DNA from: Deltaproteobacteria bacterium
GTDB lineage: Bacteria > Desulfobacterota > Desulfuromonadia > Desulfuromonadales > JAAYDE01
DNA: 14,382 nt
NCBI GenBank assembly: GCA_017417085.1
Contig: JAFPZV010000255.1
Coordinates: forward strand, 1 to 14,382
Direction: 5' to 3'
Below the pieces are notes generated by a model, which saw only the letters and a list, made by a program, of their open reading frames with translations, did no database searches and was not told the DNA's origin. Position numbers and translations under genes: made by a program. Below are positions 1 through 6,824 of this stretch, piece after piece. Numbering within the stretch: the stretch's first letter is position 1; each line of letters opens with the position of its first letter.

Positions 1-1189
1 CGGAAAAGCTGTTTGGCTCCCTCTTTTGGTCTGGCGCTTCCAGATGACGCTCCAGATCCGCTTCACGAAAGGCCGGAGACGTTTCGGCATGCACCCGCAA
101 CGGCGGCGTCACGATGTCGGGGACAATGCCACGCGCCTGAATGGAACGTCCCAGAGGAGTATAGTAGAGCGCGGTGGTCAGACGCAGGCCATAGTTGTCG
201 ATCAGGGGGATGATCGTCTGCACCGACCCCTTGCCAAAACTCGTCGTCCCCAGGATAACAGCCCGTTTGTGATCCTGCAGGGCTCCGGCGACGATCTCCG
301 AAGCGCTGGCACTGCCGCCATTGATAAGAACCACTACCGGACAAAGCGGTTCCTGGCCATCGTTTTGGGCAAAGAATTGCTTCCGCGAGGCAGGCTCACG
401 TCCCTCGGTGTAGACGACCAGCCCCTTGGTTAGAAAAACGTCCGCCACACGTACCGCCTCATCCAGCAATCCGCCGGGATTGTTGCGCAGATCCAGCACC
501 AGACCATCCAGAGAACGTTGGTTCGTCCTGAAAAGCTCCGCGAGAGAGCGTTTCAGATCGCTTGCGGTATTTTCCTGAAATTGGGCGATCCGAACGCAGC
601 CAAAACCTTTTTCCAGCATCCGGGCACGGACACTGACAATTTTGATGATCTTGCGCGTAAGGGAAATATTCTTGGGCACCGTTTGGTTGCCCCGCAGGAT
701 GGTAATGGTCATGCTTGTCCCCTTGGGACCACGCATGGCCCTCACGGCATCGGACAGCGACATCTCCTGGGTCAGCTTGCCATCGATCTTGACGATTCGA
801 TCCCCAGGCAAAATCCCGGCTCGATCCGCCGGAGTACCTTCAATGGGCGCCACCACCGTCAGCATGTTGTCACGTACCGTAATCTCCACGCCGATACCGC
901 CAAATTCCCCCCTGGTGTCCGTCCGCATTTCCTGGAAATCTTCCGGCGTCAAAAGCGAGGAATGGGGATCCAGCGTCTGCAGCATGCCGTTGATCGCCCC
1001 CTGTATCAGCTCATTGGACTCCACCTTGCCCACATAGTTTTCCCGCACAATGGAGACCACGTCGGTAAACAGCTTGACACTCCGGTATATATCGTCCTTT
1101 ACATTCCCGGCATACCCCGGACCGGCCATCAGCACCATTGCCACCAGCGCCACACGCCACGCCCACCATGCCACTCCGGTGCCTTTCAT
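1..1189 (-). CDS. ctpA: S41-family C-terminal processing protease (CtpA/Prc type), partial at left edge
   Basis: Periplasmic serine protease that cuts proteins near their C-termini. Reading leftward from an ATG at 1189, the frame is open for 396 codons to the window edge, so the C-terminus is missing. Residues 1-27 are a Sec signal peptide ending in GPGYA. A helical segment follows (about 35-90, with TLDPHSSLLTPEDF), then a PDZ domain (about 95-180, GGIGVEI and GILPGDRIVKIDG), then the protease core. The core contains GGSASASEIVAGAL and GTTSFGKGSVQ. Ser295, Lys320 and Gln324 have the same spacing (25 and 4) as the Ser-Lys-Gln catalytic triad of Bacillus CtpB. It lies 12 nt after the envC stop, with a G-rich Shine-Dalgarno (GGGGGGA) just before the ATG, so it is the last known gene of the ftsE-ftsX-envC operon. 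Family assignment is firm; the substrate is unknown. Its position suggests turnover of division or peptidoglycan-hydrolase proteins, as Prc does for MepS in E. coli (inference). Confidence 0.95.
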   Translation of the reverse strand, partial: MKGTGVAWWAWRVALVAMVLMAGPGYAGNVKDDIYRSVKLFTDVVSIVRENYVGKVESNELIQGAINGMLQTLDPHSSLLTPEDFQEMRTDTRGEFGGIGVEITVRDNMLTVVAPIEGTPADRAGILPGDRIVKIDGKLTQEMSLSDAVRAMRGPKGTSMTITILRGNQTVPKNISLTRKIIKIVSVRARMLEKGFGCVRIAQFQENTASDLKRSLAELFRTNQRSLDGLVLDLRNNPGGLLDEAVRVADVFLTKGLVVYTEGREPASRKQFFAQNDGQEPLCPVVVLINGGSASASEIVAGALQDHKRAVILGTTSFGKGSVQTIIPLIDNYGLRLTTALYYTPLGRSIQARGIVPDIVTPPLRVHAETSPAFREADLERHLEAPDQKREPNSFS

Positions 1190-1201
1190 GAATCCCCCCT
1201 A

Positions 1202-2500
1202 TCACCTTCTCGACAGCCACTTGAGCGGATTGACCGGCCCGCTCCGGTAACGAATTGCAAAATAGACGCTGGTACGGCCGTTGTACCCGGAACGGGCGAT
1301 TACGTCCCCGCGCCGCACCGGCTCCCCAACTCGTCGCAACAGCCTCGCCGCTTGCGCGTACAGCGTATGAAAACCGTCGCCATGTTGGATAATTAACAGA
1401 TTGCCATACCCGTAAAACGGGCTGGCAAAAACCACTATGCCATCCCACACTGCGGAAATTGGGCTGCCTACAGCAGCTCCGATTTCTATTCCCTGACTGT
1501 CGTAGAGCGTGTTCAGATCCGGATGACGGGCCGGACCATAGCCCACTTTGACCGGGCCACGCACCGGCCAGGGGAGCTGCCCTCTCTGCCGGGAAAAATC
1601 GCCACGCGCCGACGCGATATCCGAAGAACCGCGAGACCTTTCCGGACGCGATCCGCGGGAGGCTTTTCTTTCGGCTTCCCTGCGCCGTTCTTCGCGCCTT
1701 CTGGCTTCCAGACGCGCCTGTTCTTCCTGCTGCTGTTTGCGCAGTTTTTCCACCCGAATGCGCTCCTCCTGCTCCAGGCGCTTCAGCAGGACGTCCAATG
1801 CGCGCGCCTGTTCCTTCAAGCCCGCAATCCGGTTTTCCACCTGTTTCTTGTCCTCGCCCACCTTGGCCAGCAGCCGGTTTTTAAGCGTACAGGCTTCCTC
1901 CAGGCTTTCACGGCTCTGCTTCAGCTCCTGAAGGACGCCGCGCTGCCGCTTTTCCAATTCCACAAGGGCCCTGACCCCGTCATCCACCCGCCGCCGGGTG
2001 GTGAGGCACCGGGCAATCAGCTCCTGATCATGGTGTGCAATGCGGCTCATGTACATGATATTTTCCAGCGCGGCATCCGGTCCATCAGAAGAGAAAAAGA
2101 TCTCAAGAAAACCGGTTTCGTCTTCCTTGTACAAAGCCTTCAGACGTTCCCGCAGCAACCCGTTCAAAGTGTCCAACTCCGCCGCAAGCGACATCTTGTC
2201 CTTTTCCCTGGACTGAATCTCCTGATGCAGGTTGGCAACCTTTTGCTCTTCATCATCAATACGGGCTACCAGATGCTCTATCTCCTTCTCCACAGCGGCA
2301 ACACTTCGTTTCAGCGCTTTTTCACGCACATCCTTGTCTTGCCATTCTTTCTGGCTTCTGTTGATATCCGCCTCTATCGCCTGCAAACGTTTGCGGCTTT
2401 CGCCAATACTGCTCGACGGCGCTCCCCAGGCCATCTTGCGCACCCATCCGTCATTTCCGGACAACAGGGTAAATATGAGGAAAAAAAGAAAGACTCTCAC
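1202..2500 (-). CDS. envC: EnvC-like murein hydrolase activator (coiled coil + degenerate LytM/M23 domain)
   Basis: Periplasmic protein, 432 residues, expected to be recruited by FtsX and to activate septal peptidoglycan amidases. A hydrophobic N-terminus (about 1-27) is a signal peptide. Residues 35-235 are a charged coiled coil, followed by a Glu/Arg-rich stretch (about 240-290) and a LytM (peptidase M23) fold at 310-432. The zinc and catalytic positions of active LytM enzymes are all replaced: Ser335 and Glu339 where HxGxD would be, Gln383 in the YAQA motif, and Ser411/Tyr413 where HxH would be. The ending SVYFAIRYRSGPVNPLKWL matches the style of E. coli EnvC (SLYFEIR...VNPQPWL), so this is a non-enzymatic activator. 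The start is GTG at 2500, overlapping the ftsX TGA by 4 nt (GTGA), which implies translational coupling. Reversal of the degenerate-domain call would need a second, intact active site; none is visible. Confidence 0.93.
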   Translation of the reverse strand: MRVFLFFLIFTLLSGNDGWVRKMAWGAPSSSIGESRKRLQAIEADINRSQKEWQDKDVREKALKRSVAAVEKEIEHLVARIDDEEQKVANLHQEIQSREKDKMSLAAELDTLNGLLRERLKALYKEDETGFLEIFFSSDGPDAALENIMYMSRIAHHDQELIARCLTTRRRVDDGVRALVELEKRQRGVLQELKQSRESLEEACTLKNRLLAKVGEDKKQVENRIAGLKEQARALDVLLKRLEQEERIRVEKLRKQQQEEQARLEARRREERRREAERKASRGSRPERSRGSSDIASARGDFSRQRGQLPWPVRGPVKVGYGPARHPDLNTLYDSQGIEIGAAVGSPISAVWDGIVVFASPFYGYGNLLIIQHGDGFHTLYAQAARLLRRVGEPVRRGDVIARSGYNGRTSVYFAIRYRSGPVNPLKWLSRR

Positions 2501-3402
2501 GCTCGCATCCGCACAAATTTACGCAATGGCGGCAAACTGCCAAACACTCCCAGCAGCATGCCCGCACTCACCAGCCCCCACTGGAAACCGGACGGCAGAA
2601 ACATGACTTCCCCCACCCCCATGGTCATCAGCAGGGTCACCAAATTGTCATGCAGAAACGTTTTAAAAATCAGATAAGCTCCCCCGACAGCCAACAGGCC
2701 GCCCAACAGCCCCTGTACCGCCCCTTCTATGATATAGGGCATCTTGATAAAGAGCGATGTGCCTCCCACCAGCGTCATAATCTCCAGCTCGTCACGCCGG
2801 GCGTAAAGGGTCAGTTTGATGGTGTTGGCAATCATGAATATGGTGGCAAAAAGGAGAAAGCCGCCCAGAATAACAGCCGCCAGCTTGAGCAAAGAAACCA
2901 GGGAATCAAAACGGTTCAGCCACTCGCCGCCATGCCGCATATCTGAAAATTCCTTGTGCTGCCGCAGAGTTTCAGCAACAGCCGCTACTCCGGAACTATT
3001 ACGGTAAGGCGCTTTCAGCCCAATTTCCAGTGACGCCGGCAACAGATCCTCCCCCAGTCCTTCCAGAAGATCGGCTTTTTTCCCCAGACGCTTCCGGAAT
3101 CTCTCCAGAGCCTCCGCCGAAGAGACCAGATTCACCGACTCCACTTCGGGACAGGCTTCAATTTTTCGACGCCACTCCGCCAGCAAAGTATCGTTGGGAG
3201 CCTTTTCCAAAAAGATTTTAAGCTGCACCTGCTGCCCCCAATGCGACGTCAGCTGTTCAAAATTGAAAAAAATTACGCCAAAAAACGCCACCATCATCAA
3301 CGACACCGCCACCGTGCCCACTGCCGCAAGACACAGCAAGGGGCATTGGCATATATTGCGCCATGCACCTTTGAAAAAATAAAGCATCTTGGCCAGTATC
3401 AT
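2497..3402 (-). CDS. ftsX: Cell division ABC-type membrane subunit FtsX
   Basis: Inner-membrane partner of FtsE, 301 residues, which passes ATP-driven movement to the periplasmic hydrolase activator. The topology is typical: a cytoplasmic start, TM1 at about 20-45 (LLCLAAVGTVAVSLMMVAFF), a large periplasmic domain (about 46-168) that should bind EnvC, TM2 at about 170-195, TM3 at about 220-247 (GLLGGLLAVGGAYLIF) and TM4 at about 272-295. The motif LYARRDELEIMTLVGGT after TM2 is characteristic of FtsX. The ATG at 3402 overlaps the ftsE TGA by 4 nt (ATGA), and the ftsX stop overlaps the envC start by 4 nt, so all three products are probably made in coupled amounts. Length and order are normal for the family; I see nothing damaged. 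Confidence 0.96.
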   Translation of the reverse strand: MILAKMLYFFKGAWRNICQCPLLCLAAVGTVAVSLMMVAFFGVIFFNFEQLTSHWGQQVQLKIFLEKAPNDTLLAEWRRKIEACPEVESVNLVSSAEALERFRKRLGKKADLLEGLGEDLLPASLEIGLKAPYRNSSGVAAVAETLRQHKEFSDMRHGGEWLNRFDSLVSLLKLAAVILGGFLLFATIFMIANTIKLTLYARRDELEIMTLVGGTSLFIKMPYIIEGAVQGLLGGLLAVGGAYLIFKTFLHDNLVTLLMTMGVGEVMFLPSGFQWGLVSAGMLLGVFGSLPPLRKFVRMRA

Positions 3403-4115
3403 GAATCAAGACTCCTTTCCGCTTGTCCTGCACTGGCGGTCATGCTTAACGGCGTGTCGTGATCCTCTACGATCTTCCCTCCCTTCAGAACCACAACCCG
3501 CCGGGGATGCCTCCGGATAAGCTCCAGGTTATGCGTCGCCATAATCACTGTTGTCCCTCGCGCATTGGCGCTTTTGAACAGTTCCATAATCTCCAGCGTG
3601 GTCTGATCGTCGAGGTTTCCGGTCGGTTCATCCGCCAGCAAAACCAAAGGATCTGTTACCAAGGCACGGGCAATCGCCACACGTTGCTGTTCACCGCCAG
3701 AAATTTCCAAAGGATACTTTTTGAGATATTTCTCCAATTTCACCATCTGAAGTGCGCGAAACACCCGTTTGGCCACTTCCTGACGCCGAATTCCCTGGAC
3801 CTCCAACGGGAAGGCAACATTTTCCATCAGAGTCCGGGTCTTAATCAGTTTGAAATCCTGGAAAACCACTCCCAACTGACGGCGCAAATAAGGAATCTGC
3901 GAGGCCCCCATACGAGTAATATTGCGGCCATTCACCAAAATCTGTCCGCGGGTTGGAGATGTCCCGCAAAACAACAGCCTCAGCAACGTCGATTTTCCTG
4001 CACCGGAAGGCCCTGTTATATAAACAAATTCTCCTTTAGAAACATTAAGATTGATATTTGTCAAGGCGGGCGCACCCGTTTCATAATACTTGGCCAAATT
4101 GCAGATACGAATCAC
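3399..4115 (-). CDS. ftsE: Cell division ATP-binding protein FtsE
   Basis: Cytoplasmic ABC ATPase, 238 residues, that powers FtsX. Visible motifs are Walker [10 protein letters not shown] (35-43), Q-loop Gln86 in GVVFQDFKL, signature SGGEQQR (139-145), Walker [13 protein letters not shown] (158-169, with catalytic Glu163) and an H-loop MATHN near 195. QDFKLI after the Q-loop and the EPTGNLD sequence are typical of FtsE rather than LolD, and the adjacent ftsX settles the call. The start is a GTG at 4115 with a good Shine-Dalgarno (GGAGG, about 6 nt away). A tail of about 18 residues after the conserved domain ([15 protein letters not shown]...) has no recognisable motif. It is the first gene of the ftsE-ftsX-envC-ctpA operon. 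I found no consensus promoter in the AT-rich 115 bases before it. Confidence 0.96.
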   Translation of the reverse strand: MIRICNLAKYYETGAPALTNINLNVSKGEFVYITGPSGAGKSTLLRLLFCGTSPTRGQILVNGRNITRMGASQIPYLRRQLGVVFQDFKLIKTRTLMENVAFPLEVQGIRRQEVAKRVFRALQMVKLEKYLKKYPLEISGGEQQRVAIARALVTDPLVLLADEPTGNLDDQTTLEIMELFKSANARGTTVIMATHNLELIRRHPRRVVVLKGGKIVEDHDTPLSMTASAGQAERSLDS

Positions 4116-4230
4116 AACGCCTCCATCATTTCAGCAAGCACTTCACTCCCCAAATGGGCAACCGCAATGTTTCGGACCATTATTGCTCTTTTTTTATCGT
4201 CTACTGCAATTTTTTACCGCATGGAATAAT

Positions 4231-4261
4231 AAAAAAGGCGACTTTGAAAAAAGTCGCCTTT
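4231..4261 (-). terminator. Intrinsic terminator of the HU-tRNA transcription unit
   Basis: A perfect 12-bp stem (4234-4245 pairing with 4250-4261, GC core GGCGAC/GTCGCC) closes a GAAA loop. On the minus strand the stem is followed by a run of T residues (TTTTTT, 4236 to 4231); on the plus strand there is no T run. It therefore ends transcription coming from the three tRNA genes and insulates ftsE downstream. Confidence 0.9.
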
Positions 4262-4279
4262 CATGAGCTCCGGATTCTT

Positions 4280-4355
4280 TGGTGGGCGAAACAGGGCTCG
4301 AACCTGTGACCCTCGGCTTGTAAGGCCGATGCTCTCCCAGCTGAGCTATTCGCCC
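4280..4355 (-). tRNA. tRNA-Val(TAC)
   Basis: A 76-nt cloverleaf with acceptor stem GGGCGAA/TTCGCCC, D arm GCTC...GAGC, anticodon stem TCGGC/GCCGA around the loop CTTACAA (anticodon TAC, valine), T arm ACAGG/CCTGT with the loop TTCGAGC, and an encoded ACCA 3' end. It is the last of three tRNA genes in a row and lies 18 nt before the terminator stem. Confidence 0.97.
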
Positions 4356-4396
4356 TGGAGACACACACTACTTTTTTACTTGTTAAAAATCTTTTT

Positions 4397-4471
4397 TGGT
4401 GGGCGAAACAGGGCTCGAACCTGTGACCCTCGGCATGTGAGGCCGATGCTCTACCTCTGAGCTATTCGCCC
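4397..4471 (-). tRNA. tRNA-Val(CAC)
   Basis: A 75-nt cloverleaf, nearly the same sequence as the neighbouring tRNA-Val(TAC) in the acceptor, anticodon-stem and T arm. The anticodon loop is CTCACAT (anticodon CAC, valine) and the D loop is one base shorter. CCA is encoded. The near identity to the other valine tRNA suggests a local duplication followed by anticodon change (inference). 41 nt separate the two genes. Confidence 0.97.
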
Positions 4472-4490
4472 TCCGCCCAAAAAGAAAAAA

Positions 4491-4567
4491 TGGCGGGGCT
4501 GACGGGACTCGAACCCGTGACCTCCGGCGTGACAGGCCGGCGTTGTAACCAACTCTACTACAACCCC
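4491..4567 (-). tRNA. tRNA-Asp(GTC)
   Basis: A 77-nt cloverleaf with acceptor stem GGGGTTG/CAGCCCC (one G-U pair), anticodon stem CCGGC/GCCGG around the loop CTGTCAC (anticodon GTC, aspartate), T arm ACGGG/CCCGT with TTCGAGT, and encoded GCCA. The D stem (GTAG/CAAC) contains an A-A mismatch at positions 12/23, which is unusual. Its 5' end lies only 21 nt after the HU stop codon, so it is probably cut out of the HU transcript by RNase P and other processing enzymes. Confidence 0.96.
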
Positions 4568-4588
4568 TCACACGTATTTAAGCTCTTC

Positions 4589-4861
4589 TCAATTAACCGA
4601 ATCTTTCAGCAACTTACCTGCTTTAAACTTCGGAACCTTGGAAGCTTTTATTTCCAAACGCTCACCCGTCTGAGGATTCTTCCCTACACGAGCAGCGCGT
4701 TCCCCAACGCTAAAAGTGCCAAATCCCACAATCGTAATCTTGTCACCTTGTTTCAAAGCCTCGGATATGGCATTTACCGTTGCATCAAGGGCTTTTCCGG
4801 CCTGCGCTTTGGTCAGGTCAGCATCTCTCGCAATTGCATTTACAAGTTCCGCCTTTGTCAC
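4589..4861 (-). CDS. hup: HU-family histone-like DNA-binding protein
   Basis: A 90-residue dimeric nucleoid protein that bends and compacts DNA. The N-terminal helices (MTKAELVNAIARDADLTKAQ) and the hallmark GFGTFSVGERAARVGKNPQTGE (about 46-67), including the RxxRxGxNPxT DNA-binding arm, place it in the HU/IHF family. The C-terminus VPKFKAGKLLKDSVN and the 90-residue length fit HU rather than IHF. A longer reading from TTG at 4876 is possible, but I chose GTG at 4861: it gives the standard HU N-terminus and has the sequence GGAGGTGG ending 2 nt before it (core GGAGG 5 nt away). A near-consensus sigma70 promoter lies upstream. Three tRNA genes follow after 21 nt with no terminator between, so HU and tRNAs share one transcript. 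Confidence 0.96.
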   Translation of the reverse strand: MTKAELVNAIARDADLTKAQAGKALDATVNAISEALKQGDKITIVGFGTFSVGERAARVGKNPQTGERLEIKASKVPKFKAGKLLKDSVN

Positions 4862-4863
4862 AT

Positions 4864-4871
4864 CCACCTCC
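4864..4871 (-). promoter_or_regulatory. Ribosome binding site that decides the HU start
   Basis: GGAGGTGG on the minus strand, with its GGAGG core 5 nt before GTG at 4861. It overlaps the coding frame of the alternative TTG start at 4876, which itself has no Shine-Dalgarno, so the shorter 90-residue product is favoured. Confidence 0.8.
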
Positions 4872-4894
4872 AACAAGCCAGCAAATGTTTACTT

Positions 4895-4909
4895 GCGCGA
4901 AAAACGCGC
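4895..4909. promoter_or_regulatory. Perfect palindrome at the HU transcription start (operator or 5' hairpin candidate)
   Basis: GCGCG-AAAAA-CGCGC, a 5-bp perfect inverted repeat with a 5-base A/T spacer. It begins 3 bases downstream of the -10 box, so it covers the expected start of transcription. It could be a repressor site or a hairpin at the very 5' end of the mRNA. No regulator can be named. Confidence 0.45.
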
Positions 4910-4911
4910 TT

Positions 4912-4940
4912 CTTATACAAATCATTTTGCAATGTGTCAA
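4912..4940 (-). promoter_or_regulatory. Sigma70 promoter of the HU-tRNA unit
   Basis: On the minus strand: TTGACA (4940-4935, perfect -35), a 17-base spacer, and TATAAG (4917-4912, -10). The expected start is near 4905, giving a leader of about 44 nt before the HU GTG. Strong, constitutive-looking elements fit a unit that makes an abundant protein and tRNAs. Confidence 0.88.
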
Positions 4941-5116
4941 TCCTAAAAAAACATCCCGTGCAAAATATCCGCTTCACACTTCAAAAGACGTGGCCCCATC
5001 CCCTGAAACAGTCTGCTCAAGCCCGCGGCACCACTCGCAAAAAATATATAAATTGGTGAGAGAAAAGTTTAAAGTTCCTTCACAGTACAGAAAAGCTCAC
5101 CGAAGAGGAGTTTCCC

Positions 5117-6409
5117 ATGGCCGACATTGACCGTTCCCGATCCCTTTTTCAACAGGCAAAATCTTTCTTTCCCGGAGGCGTAAACAGCCCCGTCCGCGCG
5201 TTCAAGGCGGTCGGCGGTACTCCCCTGTTTTTCCAACGCGGCGAAGGCGCCTGCCTCTTTGACGAAGATGGCAGAAAATATGTGGACTTTGTCTGCTCCT
5301 GGGGACCGCTGATTCTGGGATACGGGCATCCGCAAATCCTTGAGGCCATTGATGTGGCCATGCGCAATGGCACATCCTTCGGCGCGCCCTGCGCCAATGA
5401 AATCCAGCTGGCCCGGCATATCCGGGACGGATTCCCGCATATGGAAAAAATGCGCATGGTTTCCTCGGGAACCGAAGCCGCCATGACCGCCATCAGGCTG
5501 GCAAGAGCCTTTACCGGCCGGGACATGATCATCAAATTTGCGGGATGTTATCACGGGCACAGCGACTCCCTGCTGGTCAAGGCGGGAAGTGGCGCGGGCA
5601 CATTGGGCATTCCGGCTTCCGCCGGAGTGCCGGAAGCGCTGGCGCAACTGACGCTCACCGCCACATATAACGACAGTGCAAGCGTGAAAAGGCTGGTAGC
5701 GGCTCATCCGGGGAAAATCGCCGGCATCATCGTGGAGCCAGTCGCCGGCAACATGGGCTGTGTTCCGCCAGATCCCCAGTTTCTGGCGGCGCTCCGGGAA
5801 ATCTGCTCTCTCAACGGCATGGTCCTGATCATGGACGAGGTCATCACCGGTTTTCGGCTCGCCCGGGGCGGAGCCCAGGAAATTTATGGCATTAACGGTG
5901 ATCTGGTCTGTTTGGGAAAGATCGTCGGAGGCGGAATGCCGGTTGGAGTTGTGGGCGGCAGGCAGGAAATCATGGAACTGCTGGCTCCGGAAGGACCAGT
6001 TTATCAGGCAGGAACGCTTTCCGGAAATCCGGTGGCCATGGCCGCCGGCGCCGCAACGCTGAACCTTTTGACGCAAGCCGGTTTTTATCAGGATCTGGAA
6101 CGCAAAGGAGCCTACCTGGAAAGCCGCCTGGCCCCGCTGCTCCGTAAATATGCAGACAGGCTCTGTTTCCAGCGCTGCGGTTCCATGTTCTGTCTCTTTT
6201 TCCGCAAAGGGCCGATAACCTGTTTTGAGCAGGCACAACAGTGTGATACAGCGACCTTCGCCCGTTTCTTTCATGCCATGCTGAAACGCGGCATCTACCT
6301 TCCCCCGGCACAGTTTGAAACCTGTTTTCTGAGCGCGGCCCATACCACACAGGACCTGGAGCTCATGGCAGAAGCAGTCACGGAAGTCCTTGGGGAAATC
6401 ATGGGATAA
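5117..6409 (+). CDS. hemL: Glutamate-1-semialdehyde 2,1-aminomutase
   Basis: A PLP enzyme, 430 residues, cytoplasmic, that converts glutamate-1-semialdehyde to 5-aminolevulinate in the C5 route to haem and other tetrapyrroles. Diagnostic segments are FPGGVNSPVRAF (about 18-29), YVDFVCSWGPLILGYGHP (about 55-72), SSGTEAAMTAIRLARAFTGR (about 116-135), CYHGHSDSLLVKAGSG (about 143-158), MDEVITGFR and LGKIVGGGMPVG with the PLP-binding Lys268. GTLSGNPVAMAAG follows at about 299. Length and motifs separate it from other class-III aminotransferases. A clear Shine-Dalgarno (AGAGGAG) lies 6 nt before the ATG. It diverges from the HU unit; the 255-base gap contains an AT-rich TATAAA at 5047-5052 but no matching -35 box, so I do not call its promoter. 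No terminator is visible after it. Confidence 0.97.
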   Translation: MADIDRSRSLFQQAKSFFPGGVNSPVRAFKAVGGTPLFFQRGEGACLFDEDGRKYVDFVCSWGPLILGYGHPQILEAIDVAMRNGTSFGAPCANEIQLARHIRDGFPHMEKMRMVSSGTEAAMTAIRLARAFTGRDMIIKFAGCYHGHSDSLLVKAGSGAGTLGIPASAGVPEALAQLTLTATYNDSASVKRLVAAHPGKIAGIIVEPVAGNMGCVPPDPQFLAALREICSLNGMVLIMDEVITGFRLARGGAQEIYGINGDLVCLGKIVGGGMPVGVVGGRQEIMELLAPEGPVYQAGTLSGNPVAMAAGAATLNLLTQAGFYQDLERKGAYLESRLAPLLRKYADRLCFQRCGSMFCLFFRKGPITCFEQAQQCDTATFARFFHAMLKRGIYLPPAQFETCFLSAAHTTQDLELMAEAVTEVLGEIMG

Positions 6410-6469
6410 TCTGGCGTTTTTCCTAACAAATCCCATACCTTTCCCGAAAGGAAACGGGCCAAAAAGCAA

Positions 6470-6499
6470 TTGACAGCAGCACGCTGCGCATGGTATTGA
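6470..6499 (+). promoter_or_regulatory. Candidate sigma70 promoter of the atp F0 cluster
   Basis: TTGACA (6470-6475), an 18-base spacer and TATTGA (6494-6499). The -35 is perfect and the -10 has four of six consensus bases. It sits 55 bases before the atpZ start and is the best promoter match between hemL and atpZ. Confidence 0.55.
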
Positions 6500-6554
6500 G
6501 AGAAACGATCTGTCAAAAGATAATCCCCAGTAAAATAAGAGGTTTTTGATTTAA

Positions 6555-6824
6555 ATGGGAGAAAATCGGCGGCAGCTTTTCCGGTGTTTGGGTTTCGCGT
6601 CAAGTTTGGGTATTGCGCTGGTTTTGTCGATAGTTATCGGAGTTGGCGCCGGATATTATATCGACAAGTGGCTGGATTGCTCCCCGTGGGGCGTGATGAT
6701 TTGCATGTTTTGCGGCATTATAGCGGGATTTGAAAATATTTACGTCATTTCCCGCCGGGCCCTTGAACAAATGGAACAGGCGGATAAATCCGACGATTCT
6801 TCAGATGGACAATCAAAGCCGTGA
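6555..6824 (+). CDS. atpZ: AtpZ/AtpI-family small membrane protein
   Basis: An 89-residue protein with two hydrophobic helices, about 13-35 (SLGIALVLSIVIGVGAGYY) and 44-66 (WGVMICMFCGIIAGFENIYV), and a polar Asp/Ser-rich tail. The GVGAGYYIDKWL...PWGVMICMFCGIIAG pattern is that of the AtpZ/AtpI family, small proteins encoded ahead of F0 genes and proposed to help ATP synthase assembly or Mg2+/Ca2+ entry. The start ATG has only a distant AGAGG (12 nt), so translation may be modest. Its end overlaps the start of the next gene by 20 nt. It is the first gene of the F0 cluster. Confidence in the family is good; the precise role is not established. Confidence 0.85.
   Translation: MGENRRQLFRCLGFASSLGIALVLSIVIGVGAGYYIDKWLDCSPWGVMICMFCGIIAGFENIYVISRRALEQMEQADKSDDSSDGQSKP

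Noticed and set aside
518..1396. 292-codon open frame on the plus strand
   Set aside because: Antisense to ctpA and the end of envC; both real genes have clear family motifs.
1523..2677. 384-codon open frame on the plus strand
   Set aside because: It is antisense to envC and the end of ftsX; its Phe/Leu-rich product is the shadow of Glu/Lys-rich coiled-coil codons.
4280..4567. tRNA cluster as an attachment site for an integrated element
   Set aside because: No integrase, no repeated tRNA 3' end outside the valine pair, and core genes on both sides.
5047..5052. TATAAA as the -10 box of hemL
   Set aside because: The position 17 bases upstream is GC-rich with no resemblance to a -35 box, so a promoter call would rest on one AT-rich hexamer.
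6438..6451. Small hairpin CCTTT-CCCG-AAAGG after hemL as a terminator
   Set aside because: Stem of only five mostly A/T pairs and no T run; hemL may simply read into the atp cluster.
5069..6469. 466-codon open frame on the minus strand
   Set aside because: It lies wholly opposite hemL, has a low-complexity His/Arg/Gln-rich product with no recognisable domain, and disappears once hemL is accepted.
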